Source: Ptiloglossa arizonensis
Taxonomy: Eukaryota; Arthropoda; Insecta; Hymenoptera; Colletidae
DNA: 64,000 bases
Reading direction: 5' to 3'
Assembly (NCBI RefSeq): GCF_051014685.1
Contig: NW_027478395.1
Location: 806,001-870,000, forward strand
Made by a program: the position numbers and the translations under genes. This document shows positions 51,901 through 61,980 of the stretch, in pieces (position 1 is the first letter of the stretch; each line of letters opens with the position of its first letter). A model generated the notes under the pieces. That model had not been told where the DNA came from and ran no database searches. It saw nothing but the letters and a program-made list of their open reading frames with translations.

Positions 51901-52730
51901 ACCAGAATGGCCTAGGGGAAAAACACGCATACCGTTGTAATCGGGCGAGTTTCTACTTTCAAATGCAATAGGAATTTTTGGGTTAGGTCAATCCGTTCGC
52001 GAGATATGTGAGTTTGAAGCCAAGAAATGGTTGAGAAGACAACAAATTTTTCGCAAATCTGCTGCTCCAAACGCTTAACCAGAATGGCCTAGGGGAAAAA
52101 CACGCATACCGTTGTAATCGGGCGAGTTTCTACTTTCAGATGCAATAGGAATTTTTGGGTTAGGTCAATCCGTTCGCGAGATATGGGAGTTTGAAGCCAA
52201 GAAATGGTTGACAAGGCAAAAAATTTTTCGCAATTCTGCTGCTACAAACGCTTAACCAGAATGGCCTAGGGAAAAAATACGCATACCGTTGTAATCGGGC
52301 GAGTTTCTACTTTCAGACGGAGCAGGAATTTTTGGGTTTGGTCAATCCGTTCGCGAGATATGAGAGTTTGAAGCTAAGAAATGGTTGACAAGACAACAAA
52401 TTTTTCATAATTCTGCTGCTCCAATCGCTTAACCAGAATGGCCTAGGGGAAAAATACGCATACCGTTGTAATCGGGCGAGTTTCTACTTGCAGATGCAAT
52501 TGGAATTTTTGGGTTAGGTCAATCCGTTCGCGAGATATGGGAGTCTGAAGCCAAGAAATGGTAGAGAAGGCAAAAAATTTTTCGCAATTCTGCTGCTCCA
52601 AACGCTTAACCAGAATGGCCTAGGGAAAAAATACACATACCGTTGTAATCGGGCGAGTTTCTACTTTCAAATGCAATAGGAATTTTTGGGTTAGGTCAAT
52701 CCGTTCGCGAGATATGAGAGTTTGAAGCTA
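45950..52730 (+). repeat. 12-mer and 15-mer repeats
   Basis: TTTCCCAATTC lies at 46031, 48155 and 50809, and TAGCGAAAAAATTCAC at 46781, 48905 and 51559: steps of 2124 bp (12 units) and 2654 bp (15 units less one base). About 45950-47309 matches about 48074-49433; copy 3 runs from about 50720 to 51740. Other shared tags are GGGATAAAATACAC, GAGAACGCAAAAAATTTATCG, CCAGATTGGCC, AATGATTGAG and ATAGGATTTTTTGGG. At about 51745-51795 the third copy jumps from the ACACGTACC unit straight into the ATAGGATTTTTT unit, skipping one monomer present in copies 1 and 2. A one-base deletion in the A6 run lies near 50327. No gene is seen. Confidence 0.82.
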
Positions 52731-55494
52731 AGCAATGGTTGGCAAGACAACAAATTTTTCATAATTCTGCTGCTCCAATCGCTTAACCAGAATGGCCTAG
52801 GGGAAAAATACACGTACCGTTGTAATCGGGCGAGTTTCTACTTTCAGATGCATAAGGAATTTTTGGGTTAGGTCAATCCGTTCGCGAGATATGAGAGTTT
52901 GAAGCTAAGCAATGGTTGGCAAGACAACAAATTTTTCATAATTCTGCTGCTCCAAACGCTTAACCAGAATGGCCTAGGGAAAAAATACACATACCGTTGT
53001 AATCGGGCGAGTTTCTACTTTCAAATGCAATAGGAATTTTTGGGTTAGGTCAATCCGTTCGCGAGATATGAGAGTTTGAAGCTAAGCAATGGTTGGCAAG
53101 ACAACAAATTTTTCATAATTCTGCTGCTCCAATCGCTTAACCAGAATGCCCTAGGGAAAAAATACACATACCGTTGTAATCGGGCGAGTTTCTACTTTCA
53201 AATGCAATAGGAATTTTTGGGTTAGGTCAATCCGTTCGCGAGATATGAGAGTTTGAAGCCAAGAAATGGTTGAGAAGACAACAAATTTTTCGCAAATCTG
53301 CTGCTCCAAACGCTTAACCAGAATGGCCTAGGGGAAAAACACGCATACCGTTGTAATCGGGCGAGTTTCTACTTTCAGATGCAATTGGAATTTTTGGGTT
53401 AGGTCAATCCGTTCGCGAGATATGGGAGTTTGAAGCCAAGAAATGGTTGACAAGGCAAAAAATTTTTCGCAATTCTGCTGCTACAAACGCTTAACCAGAA
53501 TGGCCTAGGGAAAAAATACGCATACCGTTGTAATCGGGCGAGTTTCTACTTTCAGACGGAGCAGGAATTTTTGGGTTTGGTCAATCCGTTCGCGAGATAT
53601 GAGAGTTTGAAGCTAAGAAATGGTTGACAAGACAACAAATTTTTCATAATTCTGCTGCTCCAATCGCTTAACCAGAATGGCCTAGGGGAAAAATACACGT
53701 ACCGTTGTAATCGGGCGAGTTTCTACTTTCAGATGCATAAGGAATTTTTGGGTTAGGTCAATCCGTTCGCCAGATATGGGAGTTTGAAGCCAAGAAATGG
53801 TTGACAAGGCAAAAAATTTTTCGCAATTCTGCTGCTCCAAACGCTTAACCAGAATGGCCTAGGGAAAAAATACGCATACCGTTGTAATCGGGCGAGTTTC
53901 TACTTGCAGATGCAATTGGAATTTTTGGGTTAGGTCAATCCGTTCGCGAGATATGGGAGTTTGAAGCCAAGAAATGGTAGAGAAGGCAAAAAATTTTTCG
54001 CAATTCTGCTGCTCCAAACGCTTAACCAGAATGGCCTAGGGAAAAAATACACATACCGTTGTAATCGGGCGAGTTTCTACTTTCAAATGCAATAGGAATT
54101 TTTGGGTTAGGTCAATCCGTTCGCGAGATATGAGAGTTTGAAGCTAAGCAATGGTTGGCAAGACAACAAATTTTTCATAATTCTGCTGCTCCAAACGCTT
54201 AACCAGAATGGCCTAGGGAAAAAATACACATACCGTTGTAATCGGGCGAGTTTCTACTTTCAAATGCAATAGGAATTTTTGGGTTAGGTCAATCCGTTCG
54301 CGAGATATGAGAGTTTGAAGCTAAGCAATGGTTGGCAAGACAACAAATTTTTCATAATTCTGCTGCTCCAATCGCTTAACCAGAATGGCCTAGGGGAAAA
54401 ATACACGTACCGTTGTAATCGGGCGAGTTTCTACTTTCAGATGCATAAGGAATTTTTGGGTTAGGTCAATCCGTTCGCGAGATATGAGAGTTTGAAGCTA
54501 AGCAATGGTTGGCAAGACAACAAATTTTTCATAATTCTGCTGCTCCAAACGCTTAACCAGAATGGCCTAGGGAAAAAATACACATACCGTTGTAATCGGG
54601 CGAGTTTCTACTTTCAAATGCAATAGGATTTTTTGGGTTAGGTCAATCCGTTCGCGAGATATGAGAGTTTGAAGCTAAGAAATGGTTGAGAAGACAACAA
54701 ATTTTTCGCAAGTCTGCTGCTCCAAACGCTTAACCAGAATGGCCTAGGGGAAAAACGCATACCGTTGTAATCGGGCGAGTTTCTACTTTCAGATGCAATA
54801 GGAATTTTTGGGTTAGGTCAATCCGTTCGCGAGATATGGGAGTTTGAAGCCAAGAAATGGTTGACAAGGCAAAAAATTTTTCGCAATTCTGCTGCTCCAA
54901 ACGCTTAACCAGAATGGCCTAGGAAAAAATTCACATACCGTTGTAATCGGGCGAGTTTCTACTTTCAGACGCAACTGGAATTTTTGGGTTAGGTCAATCC
55001 GTTCGCTAGATATGGGAGTTTGAAGCCAGGAAATGGTTGAGAAGGCAAAAAATGTTTCGCAATTCTGCTGCTCCAAACGCTTAACCAGAATGGCCTAGGG
55101 AAAAAATACACATACCGTTGTAATCGGGCGAATTTCTACTTTCAAATGCAATAGGAATTTTTGGGTTAAGTCAATCCGTTCGCGAGATATGAGAGTTTGA
55201 AGCTAAGAAATGGTTGAGAAGACAACAAATTTTTCGCAAATCTGCTGCTCCAAACGCTTAACCAGAATGGCCTAGGGGAAAAACACGCATACCGTTGTAA
55301 TCGGGCGAGTTTCTACTTTCAGATGCAATAGGAATTTTTGGGTTAGGTCAATCCGTTCGCGAGATATGGGAGTTTGAAGCCAAGAAATGGTTGACAAGTC
55401 AAAAAATTTTTCGCAATTCTGCTGCTCCAAACGCTTAACCAGAATGGCCTAGGGAAAAAATACGCATACCGTTGTAATCGGGCGAGTTTCTACT
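52731..55494 (+). repeat. Homogeneous runs of one monomer type within an 8-mer
   Basis: The type AAGCAATGGTTGGCAAG is first seen here. Its GCAATGG falls at 52732, 52909 and 53086, then 54148, 54325 and 54502: two runs of three monomers in immediate succession, 1416 bp (eight units) apart. Upstream of the first run the matching shift is 1239 bp (seven units), so the second copy holds one monomer more, the ACACGTACC/GCATAAGG unit near 53700-53790. A two-base deletion (GGGGAAAAACGCATACC) lies near 54750, and GGCCTAGGAAAAAATTCAC, one base short, near 54919. No gene is seen. Confidence 0.8.
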
Positions 55495-58440
55495 TTCAGA
55501 CGGAGCAGGAATTTTTGGGTTTGGTCAATCCGTTCGCGTGATATGGGAGTTTGAAGCCAAGAAATGGTTGAGAACGCAAAAAATTTATCGCAATTCTGCT
55601 GCTCCAAACGCTTAATCAGAATGCCCTAGGGAAAAAATACACATACCGTTGTAATCGGGCGAGTTTCTACTTTCAGATGCAATAGGAATTTTTGGGTTAG
55701 GTCAATCCGTTCGCGAGATATGGGAGTTTGAAGCCAAGATATGGTTGAGAAGGCAAAAAATTTTTCGCAATTCTGCTGCTCCATACGCTTAACCAGAATG
55801 GCGTAGGGAAAAAATACACATACCGTTGTAATCGGGCGAGTTTCTACTTTCAAATGCAATAGGAATTTTTGGGTTAGGTCAATCCGTTCGCGAGATATGG
55901 GAGTTTGAAGCCAAGAAATGGTTGAGAAGGCAAAAAATTTTTCGCAATTCTGCTGCTCCAAACGCTTAACCAGAATGGCCTAGGAAAAAATTCACATACC
56001 GTTGTAATCGAGCGAGTTTCTACTTTCAGATGCAATATGAATTTTTGGGTTAGGTCAATCCGTTCGCGAGATATGGGAGTTTGAAGCCAAGAAATGGTTG
56101 AGAAGGCAAAAAATTTTTCGCAATTCTGCTGCTCCAAACGCTTAACCAGAATGGCCTAGGGAAAAAATACACATACCGTTGTAATCGGGCGAGTTTCTAC
56201 TTTCAAATGCAATAGGAATTTTTGGGTTAGGTCAATCCGTTCGCGAGATATGAGAGTTTGAAGCTAAGAAATGGTTGAGAAGACAACAAATTTTTCGCAA
56301 TTCTGCTGCTCCAAAAGCTTAACCAGAATGGCCTAGGGGAAAAACACGCATACCGTTGTAATCGGGCGAGTTTCTACTTTCAGATGCAATAGGAATTTTT
56401 GAGTTAGGTCAATCCGTTCGCGAGATATGAGAGTTTGAAGCTAAGCAATGGTTGGCAAGACAACAAATTTTTCATAATTCTGCTGCTCCAATCGCTTAAC
56501 CAGAATGGCCTAGGGGAAAAATACACGTACCGTTGTAATCGGGCGAGTTTCTACTTTCAGATGCATAAGGAATTTTTGGGTTAGGTCAATCCGTTCGCCA
56601 GATATGGGAGTTTGAAGCCAAGAAATGGTTGAGAAGGCAAAAAATTTTTCGCAATTCTGCTGCTCCAAACGCTTAACCAGAATGGCCTAGGGAAAAAATA
56701 CACATACCGTTGTAATCGGGCGAGTTTCTACTTTCAAATGCAATAGGAATTTTTGGGTTAGGTCAATCCGTTCGCGAGATATGAGAGTTTGAAGCTATGA
56801 AATGGTTGAGAAGACAACAAATTTTTCGCAAATCTGCTGTTCCAAACGCTTAACCAGAATGGCCTAGGGGAAAAACACGCATACCGTTGTAATCGGGCGA
56901 GTTTCTACTTTCAGACGCAACTGGAATTTTTGGGTTAGGTCAATCCGTTCGCGAGATATGGGAGTTTGAAGCCAGGAAATGGTTGAGAAGGCAAAAAATT
57001 TTTCGCAATTCTGCTGCTCCATACGCTTAACCAGAATGGCCTAGGGAAAAAATACACATACCGTTGTAATCGGGCGAGTTTCTACTTTCAAATCCAATAG
57101 GAATTTTTGGGTTAGGTCAATCCGTTCGCGAGATATGGGAGTTTGAAGCCAAGAAATGGTTGAGAAGGCAAAAAATTTTTCGCAATTCTGCTGCTCCAAA
57201 CGCTTAACCAGAATGGCCTAGGAAAAAATTCACATACCATTGTAATCGGGCGAGTTTCTACTTTCAGACGCAACTGGAATTTTTGGGTTAGGTCAATCCG
57301 TTCGCTAGATATGGGAGTTTGAAGCCAGGAAATGGTTGAGAAGGCAAAAAATTTTTCGCAATTCTGCTGCTCCAAACGCTTAACCAGAATGGCCTAGGGA
57401 AAAAATACGCATACCGTTGTAATCGGGCGAGTTTCTACTTTCAGATGCAATAGGAATTTTTGAGTTAGGTCAATCCGTTCGCGAGATATGAGAGTTTGAA
57501 GCTAAGCAATGGTTGGCAAGACAACAAATTTTTCATAATTCTGCTGCTCCAATCGCTTAACCAGAATGGCCTAGGGGAAAAATACACGTACCGTTGTAAT
57601 CGGGCGAGTTTCTACTTTCAGATGCATAAGGAATTTTTGGGTTAGGTCAATCCGTTCGCCAGATATGGGAGTTTGAAGCCAGGAAATGGTTGAGAAGGCA
57701 AAAAATTTTTCGCAATTCTGCTGCTCCAAACGCTTAACCAGAATGGCCTAGGGAAAAAATACGCATACCGTTGTAATCGGGCGAGTTTCTACTTTCAGAC
57801 GGAGCAGGAATTTTTGGGTTTGGTCAATCCGTTCGCGAGATATGGGAGTTTGAAGCCAAGAAATGGTTGAGAACGCAAAAAATTTATCGCAATTCTGCTG
57901 CTCCAAACGCTTAATCAGAATGCCCTAGGGAAAAAATACACATACCGTTGTAATCGGGCGAGTTTCTACTTTCAGATGCAATAGGAATTTTTGGGTTAGG
58001 TCAATCCGTTCGCGAGATATGGGAGTTTGAAGCCAAGATATGGTTGAGAAGGCAAAAAATTTTTCGCAATTCTGCTGCTCCATACGCTTAACCAGAATGG
58101 CCTAGGGAAAAAATACACATACCGTTGTAATCGGGCCAGTTTCTACTTTCAAATGCAATAGGAATTTTTGGGTTAGGTCAATCCGTTCGCGAGATATGGG
58201 AGTTTGAAGCCAAGAAATGGTTGAGAAGGCAAAAAATTTTTCGCAATTCTGCTGCTCCAAACGCTTAACCAGAATGGCCTAGGGAAAAAATACACATACC
58301 GTTGTAATCGGGCGAGTTTCTACTTTCAAATGCAATAGGAATTTTTGGGTTAGGTCAATCCGTTCGCGAGATATGAGAGTTTGAAGCTAAGAAATGGTTG
58401 AGAAGACAACAAATTTTTCGCAATTCTGCTGCTCCAAACG
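55495..58440 (+). repeat. 12/13-mer repeat with one monomer gained or lost
   Basis: About 55495-57089 matches about 57794-59212. The shift is 2299 bp (13 units) up to about 55970 and 2123 bp (12 units) from about 56280 onward. The difference of 176 bp is a single monomer in the first copy, the unit with GGCCTAGGAAAAAATTCAC and GTAATCGAGCGAG near 55980-56020. Tags shared by both copies are GCCAAGATATGGTTG near 55733/58032 and TTTTTGAGTTAGG near 56396/58519. Private changes include CTGCTGTTCC near 56839. No gene is seen. Confidence 0.82.
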
Positions 58441-60460
58441 CTTAACCAGAATGGCCTAGGGGAAAAACACGCATACCGTTGTAATCGGGCGAGTTTCTAC
58501 TTTCAGATGCAATAGGAATTTTTGAGTTAGGTCAATCCGTTCGCGAGATATGAGAGTTTGAAGCTAAGCAATGGTTGGCAAGACAACAAATTTTTCATAA
58601 TTCTGCTGCTCCAATCGCTTAACCAGAATGGCCTAGGGGAAAAATACACGTACCGTTGTAATCGGGCGAGTTTCTACTTTCAGATGCATAAGGAATTTTT
58701 GGGTTAGGTCAATCCGTTCGCCAGATATGGGAGTTTGAAGCCAAGAAATGGTTGAGAAGGCAAAAAATTTTTCGCAATTCTGCTGCTCCAAACGCTTAAC
58801 CAGAATGGCCTAGGGAAAAAATACACATACCGTTGTAATCGGGCGAGTTTCTACTTTCAAATGCAATAGGAATTTTTGGGTTAGGTCAATCCGTTCGCGA
58901 GATATGAGAGTTTGAAGCTATGAAATGGTTGAGAAGACAACAAATTTTTCGCAAATCTGCTGCTCCAAACGCTTAACCAGAATGGCCTAGGGGAAAAACA
59001 CGCATACCGTTGTAATCGGGCGAGTTTCTACTTTCAGACGCAACTGGAATTTTTGGGTTAGGTCAATCCGTTCGCGAGATATGGGAGTTTGAAGCCAGGA
59101 AATGGTTGAGAAGGCAAAAAATTTTTCGCAATTCTGCTGCTCCATACGCTTAACCAGAATGGCCTAGGGAAAAAATACACATACCGTTGTAATCGGGCGA
59201 GTTTCTACTTTCAGACGGAGCAGGGATTTTTGGGTTTGGTCAATCCGTTCGCGAGATATGGGTGTTTGAAGGCAAGAAATGGTTGAGAAGGCAAAAAATT
59301 TATCGCAATTCTGCTGCTCCAAACGCTTAACCGGAATGCCCTAGGGATAAAATACACATACCGTTGTAATCGGGCCAGTTTCTACTTTCAGATGCAATAG
59401 GAATTTTTGGGTTAGGTCAATCCGTTCGCGAGATATGGGAGTTTGAAGCCAAGAAATGGTTGAGAAGGCAAAAAATTTTTCGCAATTCTGCTGCTCCAAA
59501 CGCTTAACCAGAATGGCCTAGGGAAAAAATACACATACCGTTGTAATCGGGCGAGTTTCTACTTTCAAATGCAATAGGAATTTTTGGGTTAGGTCAATCC
59601 GTTCGCGAGATATGAGAGTTTGAAGCTATGAAATGGTTGAGAAGACAACAAATTTTTCGCAAATCTGCTGCTCCAAACGCTTAACCAGAATGGCCTAGGG
59701 GAAAAACACGCATACCGTTGTAATCGGGCGAGTTTCTACTTTCAGACGCAACTGGAATTTTTGGGTTAGGTCAATCCGTTCGCGAGATATGGGAGTTTGA
59801 AGCCAGGAAATGGTTGAGAAGGCAAAAAATTTTTCGCAATTCTGCTGCTCCATACGCTTAACCAGAATGGCCTAGGGAAAAAATACACATACCGTTGTAA
59901 TCGGGCGAGTTTCTACTTTCAGACGGAGCAGGGATTTTTGGGTTTGGTCAATCCGTTCGCGAGATATGGGAGTTTGAAGGCAAGAAATGGTTGAGAAGGC
60001 AAAAAATTTATCGCAATTCTGCTGCTCCAAACGCTTAACCGGAATGCCCTAGGGATAAAATACACATACCGTTGTAATCGGGCCAGTTTCTACTTTCAGA
60101 TGCAATAGGAATTTTTGGGTTAGGTCAATCCGTTCGCGAGATATGGGAGTTTGAAGCCAAGAAATGGTTGAGAAGGCAAAAAATTTTTCGCAATTCTGCT
60201 GCTCCAAACGCTTAACCAGAATGGCCTAGGGAAAAAATACACATACCGTTGTAATCGGGCGAGTTTCTTCTTTCAAATGCAATAGGAATTTTTGGGTTAG
60301 GTCAATCCGTTCGCGAGATATGAGAGTTTGAAGCTAAGAAATGGTTGACAAGACAACAAATTTTTCATAATTCTGCTGCTCCAATCGCTTAACCAGAATG
60401 GCCTAGGGAAAAAATACGCATACCGTTGTAATCGGGCGAGTTTCTACTTTCAGACGGAGC
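58441..60460 (+). repeat. 20-mer higher-order repeat, copy 1 part (3540-bp period)
   Basis: Base-by-base comparison with 61981-64000 at a shift of exactly 3540 bp (20 x 177) shows one difference in 2020 bp: A at 58640 against G at 62180. Matching extends leftward to about 58110 with a few more differences (58390, 58433 and 58161 regions). Inside the block a 4-mer (708 bp) is itself duplicated: the unit with GACGGAGCAGGGATTTTTGG lies near 59214 and 59922, the first copy with ATGGGTGTTTG and the second with ATGGGAGTTTG. No gene is seen. Confidence 0.93.
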
Positions 60461-61980
60461 AGGGATTTTTGGGTTTGGTCAATCCGTTCGCGAGATATGG
60501 GAGTTTGAAGCCAAGAAATGGTTGACAAGTCAAAAAATTTTTCGCAATTCTGCTGCTCCAAACGCTTAACCAGAATGGCCTAGGGAAAAAATACGCATAC
60601 CGTTGTAATCGGGCGAGTTTCTACTTTCAGACGGAGCAGGAATTTTTGGGTTTGGTCAATCCGTTCGCGAGATATGGGAGTTTGAAGCCTAGAAATGGTT
60701 GAGAACGCAAAAAATTTATCGCAATTCTGCTGCTCCAAACGCATAATCAGAATGCCCTAGGGAAAAAATACACATACCGTTGTAATCGGGCGAGTTTCTA
60801 CTTTCAGATGCAATAGGAATTTTTGGGTTAGGTCAATCCGTTCGCGAGATATGGGAGTTTGAAGCCAAGATATGGTTGAGAAGGCAAAAAATTTTTCGCA
60901 ATTCTGCTGCTCCATACGCTTAACCAGAATGGCCTAGGGAAAAAATACACATACCGTTGTAATCGGGCGAGTTTCTACTTTCAAATGCAATAGGAATTTT
61001 TGGGTTAGGTCAATCCGTTCGCGAGATATGGGAGTTTGAAGCCAAGAAATGGTTGAGAAGGCAAAAAATTTTTCGCAATTCTGCTGCTCCAAACGCTTAA
61101 CCAGAATGGCCTAGGGGAAAAACACGCATACCGTTGTAATCGGGCGAGTTTCTACTTTCAGATGCAATAGGAATTTTTGAGTTAGGTCAATCCGTTCGCG
61201 AGATATGGGAGTTTGAAGCCAAGAAATGGTTGAGAAGGCAAAAAATTTTTCGCAATTCTGCTGCTCCAAACGCTTAACCAGAATGGCCTAGGGAAAAAAT
61301 ACACATACCGTTGTAATCGGGCGAGTTTCTTCTTTCGAATGCAATAGGAATTTTTGGGTTAGGTCAATCCGTTCGCGAGATATGAGAGTTTGAAGCTAAG
61401 AAATGGTTGACAAGACAACAAATTTTTCATAATTCTGCTGCTCCAATCGCTTAACCAGAATGGCCTAGGGAAAAAATACGCATACGGTTGTAATCGGGCG
61501 AGCTTCTACTTTCAGACGGAGCAGGGATTTTTGGGTTTGGTCAATCCGTTCGCGAGATATGGGAGTTTGAAGGCAAGAAATGGTTGAGAAGGCAAAAAAT
61601 TTATCGCAATTCTGCTGCTCCAAACGCTTAACCGGAGTGCCCTAGGGATAAAATACACATACCGTTGTAATCGGGCCAGTTTCTACTTTCAAATGCAATA
61701 TGAATTTTTGGGTTAGGTCAATCCGTTCGCGAGATATGGGAGTTTGAAGCCAAGAAATGGTTGAGAAGGCAAAAAATTTTTCGCAATTCTGCTGCTCCAA
61801 ACGCTTAACCAGAATGGCCTAGGGAAAAAATACACATACCGTTGTAATCGGGCGAGTTTCTACTTTCAAATGCAATAGGAATTTTTGGGTTAGGTCAATC
61901 CGTTCGCGAGATATGAGAGTTTGAAGCTATGAAATGGTTGAGAAGACAACAAATTTTTCGCAAATCTGCTGCTCCAAACG
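60461..61980 (+). repeat. Rest of the 20-mer, between the two near-identical parts
   Basis: About 8.5 monomers of ordinary types: GACAAGTCAAAAAA near 60525, GAGAACGCAAAAAATTTATCG near 60700, CGCATAATCAG near 60740, GCCAAGATATGG near 60864, TTTCGAATGC near 61333, ATACGGTTG near 61482 and CCGGAGTGCCC near 61632. The order of types resembles 57.8-58.5 kb. No gene or interruption is seen. Confidence 0.8.
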
